Shown here: positions 41,456 through 53,779 of the stretch, one piece after another
Layout: each line of letters starts with the position of its first letter
Numbering within the stretch: position 1 is the stretch's first letter
Assembly (NCBI GenBank): GCA_902728285.1
Contig: CACVBU010001050.1
Coordinates: 114,797-178,796, forward strand
Origin: Clytia hemisphaerica
Lineage: Eukaryota > Cnidaria > Hydrozoa > Leptothecata > Clytiidae
DNA length: 64,000 bases
Direction of reading: 5' to 3'
Program-made: the position numbers and the translations under genes
Notes under the pieces: model-generated
Database searches by the model: none
The model's input: the letters and a program-made list of their open reading frames with translations, nothing else
What the model was told of the DNA's origin: nothing

Positions 41456-44400
41456 TCGCAGAGCCCTAAACAGCTTTCATCCACACTGCCGAAGCGATCT
41501 TTCAAGCATGCGTCACCCAATTCTTACCCACCTTTTCACAAGCCCAAACCGACTCCTGTACCAGAGGCTGTCCGTAAGCTAATTCTTGACTCAACACAAA
41601 AGAAGTCAACACCGGCGATGGTCGCTAAGCCTCAACACGCACCACAAACACAACAAACGGCGATGGTTGCTAAGCCTCAAGACGCACCACAAACACAACA
41701 AACGTCAATGGTCACAGAGTCGTAAAACGCACCACAAAAACAACAAACGACAATGGTCGCAGAGTCACAAAACGCACCACATTTTCTACAGAATCAGAAA
41801 TAGACGCACCACCTTCTTCACCTCCTGATGTTCGTGCCTCACTGGGTAATGATCGTGAGAGTTTGTGCACAATAACACCTGTCAAACAAAACAAGCCGCC
41901 ACCAAGCCCCAGCAAGCCCCGTCAGGAAAATGAATATGCTGCCAGGCTACCAGCAAAGTGGAAGGACACCACTGACGAGACAGACCAAGGGTGGATTGAC
42001 CATGCCCTTTTCCTGAATAAAGAACATGGCTTGAGGGAAGATTTGCCGAATTGGTATTACCCTCCATCCAAAGCATTCGGCGTGAAGAAACCCACACCTG
42101 ACGGGTATTTTAGACGAAATCTCTTTTTGTGGATGCCAGTCAAGATGTGGGACTGGAAATTTACATGCATACTTTATCCAAAGTGCAAAAGGATTATGTG
42201 GCGCAAGTGTACATATGAAACAGTCCAAAAGGTGCTTGATCTCTCATGTTATTATTACATCGCAACAGAGTATCTCGAATGTCCTTGTGGGAGTAAGGTT
42301 CCAGCTTGGGATCATCGCATATATGAATCAATGCCATTCGCCACGAAACAAACCTTTCCTGCATGTCTGACGTACCGGTATGCACTTGACAAATCCTTGC
42401 TGACCATGCTTCGTGCCCGCTCACTTGGTAACAGCTCCACTGCCATTCAAAAGACCATCGACGAGGTACACAGTGAAAGCTACTTGAGGAACGCTGCCAA
42501 GTATCTACAGGACTGCAAGCGCTACAAGGAAAGAGATGCAAAGTTTGCTCCTTTGAACCTCAACTTTCAAGAACTGCCAGCTAGAAAATCTGTACCAACA
42601 CCGAAATGGTTTCTTTCCAAGTATGCTCATGACGTAATGTACCGTTCCAACATCTTAAAAGGCTCCATCACCTCTGTCTTTGGAAATGTTCTCAAGATCG
42701 ATTCGACCAAGAAGATCCTTAAGAAGCTGGCTGGTTATGATAAGAACACAGCTGATTGGTGCACAAATGTTGGTAATGAGTATGGCGGAGTCCTCCAGTG
42801 TGTGCTGACCTCTTCAGAATCCATTGACAGTCTGAGACCGATGTTCAATGGAATCTTGCGCCGTTATGCAACTGCCAACGTCCATCCCCCAAAAGTATTG
42901 TATAGCGATCGAGATTGTTGCAATGTAAGTGGCAATTCTAAAATGCGGGAGCTTTTCAGTGACATTGAAGATCTCTTGACTGGAGGTGATAGCAAAGAAG
43001 ACAAGGAAAGAGATGCAATGATTATGGAATGGCTGAAATTGTTGGTCCGCCTCGACATTTGGCACTTTATGCGAAGGCTGGCATGTGGCGTACATTCAGA
43101 ATCTCATCCACTGTACCAAACCTTTATGTCTCTTCTGTCTGGGTGCATATTCAAATGGAATGAGGATGATTACAAGACGTTGATGGAAGCTAAACGGCAA
43201 GCCCTCAAGAAAGAAGGCAACAAAACACCATCTGATGCAACCGTCAAGCAATACCTGACCAAAGCAGAGATGCAACGTCACGTGAGAAGAATGACAAGGG
43301 AGAGTACGAAACAGAGAGGCTGATAGACGACCTGATTCTGCATTTTACCAGTGCAACGGACTCTCTTGGGACACCACTTTTCACCGACAAAATGGTTGAG
43401 ATCTGGGAAGTGGAACGCAGACACGTCGCATGTATCCAAGATCCTGTTTCCATTGACCTCTACACCAAAATTGGTACAACAAAGAAAGGTGACATCCAAC
43501 TTCCACTCTATCGATGTGCAAGAGGGACGGTTTCGCTTGAGTCTTTTCACAGCCACATTGTCAATTTTATTCCAGGTACATCGGCAAACGGGGTGAACTT
43601 CCAAGCATATCTGTTAGCTGGATTGGCAAGATGGAACGAAGCTCGCAAAGAAGATGTTCAAAATGTCAACCAAAACAACGCAACCCATTCAGACCCTTCC
43701 TTCCGTACGTTCGATGCAGAGCTATGTGCCAAAGTTGACGCCCTCCACACACAAATTTTTGACAAACCACTTGTCGGCAAGCCATCAGCCAAAATAAATG
43801 AGCTTTTCGGTGGGGAGTACTTGAAGCAAGAAAACTTTAAGATGTCAACTGTGGAGAAAGAGGTTGACGACGGGATTGAGGTTGAATCTGATGGGGGTTT
43901 GATCATGGGTATGTACAGCTGTCATGACAGTGTTGACTTTGTATTTGTTGACAACGATAACCCTTTGAAGAACACCGGGATGGTCAAGGAAGTGTCTGAT
44001 GAGGAGATTGAGGATGAAGATGACAGCCAGAGCAGCCAAAGCCAGAGTCAGGATGGCCAGATAGAAGTGTGCGATCATCGTGGCATACCTGGTTGGGACA
44101 AAATCGACAAGCTAACTGATATGCTACTTGCGCAGAAGGGAATCAGCATTCTACCTTCGTTTGCAGCCAACATCGTCGCCTCGTTCAATCAGCTTGACGA
44201 GTTTGACAAGAAAGCCATGGTCTGGCAACCAGTGAAGATGAAGCCTGCTTCTGGTCGATTCCAACGAAAGAAGAGAATGTCTGGTCATGCTGCTGCTCGA
44301 GAGATTGCAATGAGAAGATGTTTTCTCACCGGTGGCAGTCCTGCCTTCCAACCGTCCAAAAAATAGAATAGTGGAAGCTATTTTTGTTAAGTTATGCAGC

Positions 44401-45560
44401 AGACACCATACCGGCACTACCATCACAGATCATCCTGGGAAGAAGAAGGCCAAGTTTGCTTCCCGTCTTAAGCTCATCTTGGAAGAATACAACAACTTAC
44501 GTTCCAGAGTTTTCAACAGCAAATCCCTGAAAGAACAGACCTCGATCACCCTCTTCAACGTTAACCAAACAACATTATCCAAGTGGTTTAAAAACAAGGT
44601 GCGCGTTGAAGAAGTAACAGAGCTGATGAAAGGACAACCGATACCACCTCAGTTTTACAACAACGAAGAAAAAGATGGGATTGAACCAAATGGACTTGTC
44701 GCGTGATGCTCCCCTGGTCACCTTTACTGATGCAAGGGACAAGATCGGCCAGGCGAAGAGGAAAAGAATTCAACGAACAACAGACATAGACAAAATCAGT
44801 ACCAGCCCTGTCCACTTCTTGCCAACTGATGTTCTCCCTGATCCTCTATCACTGTCACCGCCGCCACCTGCTTCAGCATCAACCCAGCAACCACCAGAAG
44901 AAACCCAGCCAATGCAAAAATCACCACAGCTTTCGCCACCCCCACCACCATCACTGATGCCATCCGCCACAACAACATCAACCCAGCAGCTACCTTTTGG
45001 TTGTGTGCAGTTACCTCAACAAATGCTGATGCAGTTTCCACAGCCACCAACATTGATGCAACCCCCACCAAATCAACAATATTTCTATCTTCCCATCAAG
45101 CCAAATCCTGCAGAACCTCATCCTTTCATGCCGCCAAAACCAGTGCCAAATTTCATCATACATCCATCTGGACAAGGACCACCACCAGCAGCACAAAAAG
45201 GTAAGCCGATTGGTTTGCCAAAGTCCACATATTATCGCTACCTGTCTAAAGGCAAGGATCCTGAAACGGCACGGCCTGAAACGGCAAGGATCCTGAAACG
45301 GCAATGATCCTGAAACGGCAAGGATCCTGAAACGGCAATGATCCTGAAACGGCAAGGATCCTGAAACGGCAAAAGCTCGGAAACCCTACTCTTGCAGGGA
45401 ATGCAACAAAGTGGTAACAGCAGGACATGACCGCTATTATGGCTACAAATATTGCCCTAATGAGCCTGGGGCCTTACCACATGAACAGTGGAAGGAGAAT
45501 GTGAAAAAACTTATTGAAAAGAAAAAAACAATCAAAGCAAGCCTAAATGCACTAAAATGA
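41456..45560 (+). pseudogene. Gene 1 copy A': DDE transposase-derived protein, frame-broken
   Basis: Near-identical to 1246-5287. Catalytic pattern present: KIDST (near 42700), SDRDCC (near 42907), LDIWH (near 43054) and SLESFH (near 43539). It shares the 1-base deletion near 43300 and the early TAA (41722-41724) with copy A. Private changes: an extra A in an A run near 44362 giving a stop, a 5-base deletion near 44648 (shared with A'') and a seven-unit 17-bp minisatellite at 45254-45370 that stops the frame before the C-terminal Cys/His module. The gene 1 lineage therefore lost its full frame before duplication, unless the shared deletion is a systematic assembly error. Confidence 0.75.
45254..45370 (+). 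repeat. 17-bp minisatellite, 7 units
   Basis: AAGGATCCTGAAACGGC units, with AATG variants and one 15-bp unit. All three frames of three or more units include a TGA. Confidence 0.85.
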
Positions 45561-45682
45561 AAAAGATTAGGTGTGCTTTGATTGTTTTTCTTTTAAATAA
45601 GTGTTTTGTTTTTATAGTTTATCTTTCCCATTTTTCTACATTTTTGGTGTCAAAAAATGTTGTTATTTGTATAAATCAAATT

Positions 45683-46050
45683 GAAATCGAAAGTGAAAGT
45701 GGATTGCAAACTGTTAAAAAATGTGCTGTCAGTGAAAAGACGTAGTAAATTTCTGATCTCTTGAAAACGAAAGTGAAAGTGATCACGTGACTTATTCAAA
45801 GTAGCATATTACCTTCTTTTGTTTAACATTCTTTTGTTTTACACTCTTTTGTTTTACACTCTTATGTTGATAGTAGACATATTTAGTTAAGGTACTTTAT
45901 CTTTAACTTTATAAATGTACATAGTTTCAGCTTTTATTTTGTGCATAGTCCAAATCGAAAGTGAAAGTGGATTGCAAATTGTCAAAAATGTGCTATCAGT
46001 GAAAAGACTTCTGATCTCTTGAAAACGAAAGTGAAAGTGATCACGTGACT
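45683..46050 (+). promoter_or_regulatory. Two IRF/E-box composites (gene 1')
   Basis: GAAATCGAAAGTGAAAGTG at 45683-45701, GAAAACGAAAGTGAAAGTG near 45763 and CACGTG 45784-45789; the pair repeats near 45957, 46021 and 46042. Here the first E-box is intact, unlike in copy A. T-rich tandem repeats lie between. A later E-box reads GGTCAAGTGAC (near 46278). Confidence 0.6.
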
Positions 46051-46363
46051 TATTTGAAGAAGCATATTACCTTCTTTTGTTTAACATTCTTTTGTTTTAC
46101 CATTCTTTTGTTTTACATTCTTCTGTTCATATATTAGGATATTTTATCATGACATTTTTAAACGTACATATTTTATCTTGTACATAGTTTATGAAAAAAT
46201 GAAAAATGACCTTTCTGTTCTTTTCTGCACCCTCCAAAAAGGGCCTCTCAGCCCATAGATTTAGTAATTTTCATAATGGTCAAGTGACTTATTTTGGAGA
46301 AATCTACTTGGGACCATATATTTCATGTTCGTTTCTTTTTTTCTTTTACAGAAAATAATAAAA

Positions 46364-46528
46364 ATGAATCAAGAGCAGCAAGAATCAGACCAAGACCAGT
46401 TCACCATATTCCTGGGTGACCTAGAGGAGGTGGGGCTTGACGTGATGTCCTGTAAAAAATTCTGTTTGGTGATATTTTTTGTGTTTTTTGTACTGTCGCT
46501 GTTATTGTTGATTTGGTTTTTGTCGTAA
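46364..46528 (+). CDS. Small tail-anchored membrane protein of gene 1' (54 aa)
   Basis: Same as 6115-6279 with one change (Ser to Gly in LGDLEE). Acceptor TTCTTTTACAG just upstream. The flanking 46529-46923 holds a weakened IRF array (GAAAGTAAAAGTG near 46774) and no other gene. Confidence 0.6.
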   Translation: MNQEQQESDQDQFTIFLGDLEEVGLDVMSCKKFCLVIFFVFFVLSLLLLIWFLS

Positions 46529-46923
46529 ATGTTTAGTTTCGTTTGGTTTCGTTTTGGTTCGTTTGTTCTTGTTTGCTGATGTTTTTTATATTTTTATAGC
46601 TTTTTAACCACCTATAACGTATATTTTTGTACATTTTTGTATTGTTAGTTTGTATTTAAAAGGAATTTTCTTACGTGCGCGGTAAACCTCTAAACTCACT
46701 AAAATTAGACATTTAAATTCAGTTTGGAAAGGTCAGAAAATAAGCTGTCAGTGAAAAGACTTTTAGAGAAAACGAAAGTAAAAGTGAATTTGAAAGTGTC
46801 AAAAAGCATGCTCTCAGCCAAAAGACTTAGTAAATTTTAGAATGGTTGTGTTCTTTTGAACACTGTATTTCTCTCCTTTTTCTTATTTTGTAGATCTTTC
46901 GACAAACAACAACAACAAGGATC

Positions 46924-46969
46924 ACCCTAGCTAGGTAGTTCTAACTGAGTTCAATTCTCAGTCTAGGGT
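46924..46969 (+). ncRNA. Compact tRNA-like hairpin (gene 1', complete)
   Basis: Full 7-bp outer stem ACCCTAG (46924-46930) with CTAGGGT (46963-46969); T-arm-like CTGAG (46945-46949), TTCAATT, CTCAG (46957-46961). Best example for structure comparison with genes 2 and 3. Confidence 0.55.
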
Positions 46970-47212
46970 AATGCTAAATGCACTTTAAATCAAGAAATCT
47001 TAAGAAGAAGGAATCAAAAAGGTAAGAAAGAGGCAAATTGTAAGGCATTACTTGAAATTGAACAAATATATGCGAAATATCAGCTGATAATGGGCTGATT
47101 TTTTAAATCTCGGCAGCTATCATTTTGCGCGCATTCGCGCGCAACTTCTTCTCTTCTTTCGTTGCCCTTTTTTTTCTTCCCCCCCCCTTTTACGTCGAAG
47201 ATCGTTCACCGG

Positions 47213-47235
47213 GTTTTGCGCAGGGGCCATGCCAA
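47213..47235 (+). other. Recombination join between gene 1 module end and segment C
   Basis: Left of GCGCAGGG the sequence follows the gene 1 module end (6960-6974); right of it, GCCATGCCAATC follows the gene 3 module end (22898 on). The 15.9 kb between is missing here. A 12-bp deletion (CCAACTTTGGAT) follows near 47251. Confidence 0.8.
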
Positions 47236-48329
47236 TCTTCTCTATATCGTTAAGCATCAAGATAAAGGCATTTTCAAACAGTTCTACTTTGAAAATAACT
47301 TGTGGTTCAATTGCTGACAAAACAAATTAGGATACAATCAGTGTGCAACAAATCTTTCCAACGAATGTCTACGCCCACACCACGATGAAAACACTCGTTC
47401 TCGTTCGATTACGGAAGGGGGTGGAATCCACCAGACAAGCGATTTTTTGTCAATCTCAACGAACAATTTTTTAACGTTTTGGCTTAAAAGAATCCAGCTA
47501 AAATCCTTTAAATTCGCCAAATCTTTTAAATGGTTATAACTTTTGATGAAGTTATGGAATCAATTTCAAATTTTCAAAGGTTTGACAAGAGGAGTGTAAA
47601 GAGATAGAAAGAAATTCTTGAAAACAATGGAAATACCGCTCGTCCTATACCAGGTCCTTTGCTCTTAAGGGAGTAAGTATGTTTCGGTTAATGGATTTTT
47701 TTGTTTTTAGTCTAATCCCAGTTTAATTATGCGTAAACTTTAGGGGGTTATATTTTGGGAACACCTCGGTCAGACCAAAAGATACCTATATTTTCTTGCT
47801 CAGAAATTCCTAGCGATTCTAATGATATAACCGCATCATAAGATAAAAAAGCAACAGAATGGTGTAAAATTTGTTACTTCATACTAAAAAGTTTAAAAGG
47901 ATAAAAAAGTTTCACCAATTTCTTCTCTCCTAAGGCCTCGTTACACGTTGCATATCTTTGAAATATTTTTTCTTCTTATTTTTGATCTCATTCACACACA
48001 AAAAAACTCCTTTCTTTCTCTCTTTTCAAAGAATTGTAGACTTTTTGCAAGAAAACAACTCATAAAACGCATTGGCTGAATGATCGAATGAATGGAATTC
48101 TTTACTTACATAGTAAATTCTCCTTCTCTTCCATTTTTATGAATATCGTAACAGCGCTGATTGTTTGTTTTTAATCGACTTTTCAAAGATAGAACAATGG
48201 GAGTGTGACGTCAATGAAATAAAGATTTCAGACTGTAGTAATGATCAATGTGACTATGAAAATGACTTCTATACTTAAAAAAATTGTAGCGATAAATTCT
48301 TCGACGTAAATACCCATATTGTTTACGCA
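47236..48329. other. No gene recognised; repeat of 22928-24021
   Basis: Near-identical AT-rich sequence with small indels. Confidence 0.6.
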
Positions 48330-49732
48330 ATGAGATCGATCGGTAAAGGATATGCATATATAGAAAAATTCAATGCTTTGATGAACTTACCAATGGTTGC
48401 CACAAGTTATAATGAAACAGTTTCTTCTCTTGTTAAAGAGACACAAGAGGTTGCAGACGAGACCATGAATGAAGCAGCTGATGATCTAAAGGAGGGTGAG
48501 GATGTAAAGGATGTAAGCATTTCTGCGGATGGTTCATGGCAGCGTAGAGGATTTTCCTCTTTGAACGGCAAAATCTTAGATTGTGAGGACATGAGTAGGT
48601 ACTGCAAGAGTTGTAAACAACATGGACATCTGAAAAAGTCAAACCGTTACAAGTACAACAAGTGGAAGAAGGTTCACAAGAAATATTGCAAGATTAATCA
48701 TGTTGGATGTGCAGGTACAGGCGCAACACAAATTTTTGATCGAAAACAGAAGATTACGATACATTGAATATCTGGGTGATGGAGACAGCAAAGGGTTCGA
48801 CTGTGTTGCTGAAAAATACCCAGCCCTTAATATGAAGAAACTGGAGTGCATCGGACACGTACAAAAAAGAGTGGGAAAAAAGAGTGGGGAAAAGGATGTG
48901 AACCTTGAAAAAGAAAGTGAAAGGACTTAACGGGAAGTTGACAGCAACAATGATTGATAAGCTGCAGAACTATAATGGAATAGCTGTAACAAGCAATAAA
49001 GGAGACTTGGAAGGAATTTCTGCCGTTCTTTCTCATGTCCGTTCAAACGAAACCAACAATTGGCATACTCATTGTCCAAAAGGGCCGGATAGTTGGTGCC
49101 GGTATGAATCGGACAAAGCGACAGGACTGAAAACTTACAAGCCAGGCAAAGGACTACCAATGAACATTCTATTAACACATGTCAAACCTATTTTTCAAGA
49201 ACTGAGTGATCCAGAACTCTTGAAAAAATGTCTTCACGGTTAAACTCAAAACCAAAATGAAGCATTTAACGCTTTGATCTGGAAGCGCATTTCAAAATTG
49301 AAGTATGTATCGTTGAAACAATTACGTTTTGGCACGTATGATGCCATTTTTCACTTTAACATTGGTCGCAAAAGCTCTTGTTTAATTATGGAGAAGCTGG
49401 GGATGATCCCAGGCAGACACATGTCTAAGTCGTGTCAAATGTTGAATAAAAAGCGACTTTACCACTCTGTGTACAATTCTTCGGAAAAAACTCGCGTCCG
49501 TAGAAAGACTATCCGTGGCCTAAAGAAGGCATCACAGGACAAACAGGAAATGCTCGAGGTAAAAGAAAGAAAAGATGTATTCATCTCAATACAAGGTGTA
49601 AAAGTACCAAAATTGGTGTTTTACCCCGGTTACCATGGCAACAGGTTCAAATTTTTGAAAAAAAATTTTTTTTTGAAAGGTCTCATTGATATATATCTTT
49701 TGGCATGCAAATTTATTACTAAAACCTCTTAG
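48330..49732 (+). pseudogene. Decayed Mutator-like transposase, second copy
   Basis: Same frame changes and internal stop as 24022-25424; a few base substitutions (Gln to Lys near residue 6). No restoration of the frame. Confidence 0.75.
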
Positions 49733-50273
49733 AAATTTTTGGGGCTGTTTCCACCTGATTACCTCAACTGTATTGTTAAATTTACTATAATAATTTATTG
49801 AAACTTTCTAGCAGCATTTTTTTATTGTACAAACATTGATATAATCTAAATGTGATATGATTAAGTGACCGTCTCCAAACTCGAACCCTATAACTTGAAT
49901 GTGTCCTTAACTCGAACGGTTTTTTATCCCTTCAGAACAAATTTATGCTATTTTCACCTATATCCCTAATGTTAGTTTAAAAGAATGATAACTTTCTTAA
50001 AACCTTTAAAATTTTAGGGATGACAAAAATAATATTATATTACATATTTGTTTCTGAAGAATATCTTTCAGGCTGATTCCAATCTCATTTTATCTTTTCT
50101 ATTGTTAACTTAAAATCAAGTTTTAGCGTGGTTTCACCATCGTTTATGTGGAATTTCATCTAATTTATTAGACATGGAGAGTGCTTTACCATTTGGATGA
50201 GTTTCAACTTTTAAATTTTTTGGTGACATATTTCAACTGAGAGCGTAATCTGTATGACAAGATCCTTGATTCT
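49733..50273. other. AT-rich spacer, no gene
   Basis: Counterpart of 25425-25959, with a 6-bp insertion (near 49866). Confidence 0.6.
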
Positions 50274-51341
50274 ACAGATCCGATCGACATCCGATCCGAT
50301 CGTGCTCTTGTGTACAGAAATATTGAAGATGTTTTAATATTAGAGGAGATCATGTGCCAACAACCTAACCAAGCAGCATTACTTAGACGCTTTGACAACC
50401 TTCCAACAGGTAATGTAATCAAAAGAGACTGGGAAGAAATAAACAAAAGGTGTTATGAGAATCTGCCTAACAAAGAAAAAAGAAAATTTGATGATGAAAC
50501 TTCAAAAGATATTTCTTTAACAGAAACATGGAAAGAGGCCAATTGTTACAACCGCTCTGTTTTAAATTCCTAATATCACAACGGCGAAAGGGTGGAAGTG
50601 CTGAATTTAAGTGTAATGGCTATGGACCACATCACAACACTGCTAAAGAGAGTTTATCACAAATTCCCAACAGGACTGTCATTGCTGTCGGTTGTAGAGT
50701 TCTACTAACAAGAAATCAAGGTTGTATGACCAGGCTCGGGTTAAATAATGGTGCCATTGGAACAGTCATTAGGTCATTAGTATCATCTATAAACCCGATT
50801 CTAAACCACCACAAATGCCAGAAATTGTAATTATTGACTTTTCAAGATATAAAGGTCCAGTTTGGAATGAAAATCACCCAACTTGGGTTCCTATCACACC
50901 AAATGTTGTTTATTGTGAAGATGTTAAAAAATGCTGTAAACGTACTGGATTTCCATTAATTACTGGTTAGGCCATCATTATTGCTAAATCTCAAGGTATG
51001 ACTATCAGACCCAACCAACAAGTCACAAATGTGACAATTAAATCATCTCTTGAAACTAGGATGGAACAATTGAATTGTGGAACATCATACACGGCATTTT
51101 CACGTGTTACACAGGATGAAGATTGGTGTTTAGCAGAACACACAACTTTAAATCAGGAAAGAAGAAGAAAAGAGACTATAAAACCTTTCAGTAAAGACAA
51201 TTTTACAAAATACATGCTCTGTTGAACAATACTTAGAACTACTCAAAAGAAGTTGATTCTTTTTGTGATGATGGTATAAATGATGCTGATTGTGCAGACC
51301 CTTCTTGCTCTAGATGTTTGATTAATAAGCATCAGTTATAA
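50274..51341 (+). pseudogene. Decayed PIF1-like helicase, second copy
   Basis: Same pieces, same TAG before IIAKSQGMTI (near 50969) and same tail as 25960-27027. Confidence 0.65.
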
Positions 51342-51998
51342 ATGATAGAAAACATTAGTTACGAAAGTAGTATAATAATGTTAAAGAAAAGTGATGATAC
51401 AAATGTTAATGTGGAAATTGTGTAATAGTTTTGCAATAATGAATATGTGAGACTTTTGTAACTTGTTATTGGGCAATACTTACTTGAGTTGGGCATTTAT
51501 GTTAATGCATGTCTGGAGGGGTGGTAGACAGACACAATGAGTGTGTTTCACTCGCATTTCATGAATGACCCCATCTGATATGTTAAGCAGATGTACTATA
51601 TATACCACACTTTTGAATGTTGGTTTTATATGTTATGTGTAACATTCATGCAATCTTATACATATATCATTACTTTATTTTATTTTTCAGCATAAAATAC
51701 TGAAATGAAAGGCAGAAAGATTTTGTGGTCAATTTAGAGCGGCAGGTTAAAGAGGAAATGGAGACGCAGATCAAGGAAATGGAAGAAAATCACGAGAGAA
51801 ATAGCTGATTAAGGGCAAGAATTGGACAAAAACATAAACAGGAAGATGAAAATGAAGATGAAAACGAAGACATGGTTTTAGAGGAACGAGAAGAACATGA
51901 AAACTCGCCACCAACAGATGTAAGCTTTAACAGTCATCTTTAACCTATTGCCAAAAGGATCATTTTCTCAGCATTTGAATTGTATTATCATTCACAAA
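51342..51998. other. Spacer with Glu/Lys-rich frame remnant, second copy
   Basis: Counterpart of 27028-27684. Confidence 0.35.
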
Positions 51999-52084
51999 CA
52001 ATGGAACGATATTGTCATACCTTTCTGAAACGATAATTCAACTTCAACTTTGAATACAACTTCTGTTTTACAATTTTGTAAAAA
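51999..52084. other. LINE-free site (86 bp)
   Basis: Sequence present only here; the first copy carries the LINE at this place. It shows the state without the insertion. Confidence 0.8.
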
Positions 52085-52094
52085 CCGACATTAA

Positions 52095-52448
52095 ATGATT
52101 ACGAATTCTAATAGTTTAGACTTCGAAAATAAAAGATGCATAACAAACAAGAACGTTTCGTTAACCTCTATAGGAAGTATTGTTCCAGGACCTGTATCGA
52201 ATAACGCACACGAAAAGTGGAAGAGTCTCAGTGGAGAAGATGCCTCGTGGTTTGTTTGGCATGTGGGGAAGCGGGGCAGGGGTGGTAGAGTAAGAGGAGG
52301 ATGGGGTAGAGCGAGAGGACGGGGAGGCAGAGGGGTCAGTGTTTTGCGTAGGAGAGAAAGGAGTGATCGGGGTAGAGGGAATGTGGGTAGAGCTGACAGG
52401 GGTGGTAGTAATTGTAAGAGGGGGCTGGTGCTTTCAGTGGTCGTGTGA
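52095..52448 (+). CDS. Possible RGG-rich protein, second copy, uncertain
   Basis: Identical reading frame to 31822-32175. Confidence 0.3.
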   Translation: MITNSNSLDFENKRCITNKNVSLTSIGSIVPGPVSNNAHEKWKSLSGEDASWFVWHVGKRGRGGRVRGGWGRARGRGGRGVSVLRRRERSDRGRGNVGRADRGGSNCKRGLVLSVVV

Positions 52449-53589
52449 GAGAGGGTAGAGCTGGATAGGTGTGGGATAGGGACTTTAGCGGGAGGGTTGT
52501 TTTCAATTTTCAGGTTGAGAAGGGTGATGTTGGTATCAATAATCTATATGATGGTATGTACAAATCAATTCACCAAGACTGCTCATTGCATGTATACCAC
52601 AACCAGGGCAAAATCATACAGTTTTAAGAAAAATAGACAAAAATCTATTTAGTACTATCACTTTCATCTGATTAGCTGATTAATACACAACATCCCTTTT
52701 ATCAACCTGAAAATTATATATTGTGTTATATCGTTCATTTTCTTTCTCTGGGCTTAGTTGTAGTGTTTATCTGAAAAAGCTAATTATAATTCAGAAAACG
52801 CGTGTCAAACTAAAAATCAAAAAACATTCAAACTGAGCGAGAAATCATTTCACCAACTTAACGCGACAAGGACAAAAGTTGAAAACCAACAAAACAAAAC
52901 AGCAACAAACCTAAAAACCAACAACATTAACAAAATAAAACCAAAGAACCAAAAAGTAACAACCCACAAATAAACAATCTTACGATAGACAAACAATAAA
53001 TATAAATCTACAAATTTAGCGTAGAGAAAACCGGTAAGTGAATTTAAAGAAAGTTGAGAAATAAATGGAGTGCAGATAGATGAAGACCAAAGTCTGGCAT
53101 CAGGTGTGGCCATGAGTAAGCTTGCCCTGCTACTCTAGAGTCACCCGTCATCTCACAGAAAGTGTTGATCAAGCACAATCTAGAAAAGAAAAGATTTAGA
53201 AAGAAAGGCGCATAATCGAAAAGTTTGAAAAGTTTGCACAGAGCCCGGTTCGCGTAAGGACTTCAAACACAAAACACACAAATTTATATCAATACATGTG
53301 AACTTCTTTAACCTAAATTTTACTAATGTGAGTCGCTAATTCACATATCCTGCAAACAAGTGAGTCAACCCAGGGCAGCAAAACAGAAATTAATAAAAAG
53401 CAGTCTTACAAGATCTAAAACTATTTAACACATCCAAAATTACACCAAAGTCCATGAACAAGTTTGCATGCATTATCATCACCAACCATGTTTTCTTGGA
53501 AAATGAACTTGCCTCTGTTTTCTTCTTTTTCATGTTTTCATGTAACAGAAAGCCCTAGCTAGCAACTGGAGGACTATCCTATTTTTGCT
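52449..53589. other. No gene recognised
   Basis: Counterpart of 32176-33315. Confidence 0.6.
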
Positions 53590-53736
53590 TTAGAATTGCT
53601 CCGCGCTGTGTAGATTGGCCCCTACGGCCTTAAAGAGAATGCAAATCGCTCTAGGGAGACCAGGCTGTAAACCAGAACATAAAAATATCAAAAACTAGAC
53701 TGTGAAATAGTTTACAGCCTGGATATCCAGGCTATA

Positions 53737-53778
<42 letters not shown>
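53590..53778 (+). repeat. Hairpin repeat ending in (GAT)14
   Basis: Counterpart of 33316-33507 with one GAT unit fewer. Confidence 0.65.
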
Positions 53779-53779
<1 letters not shown>

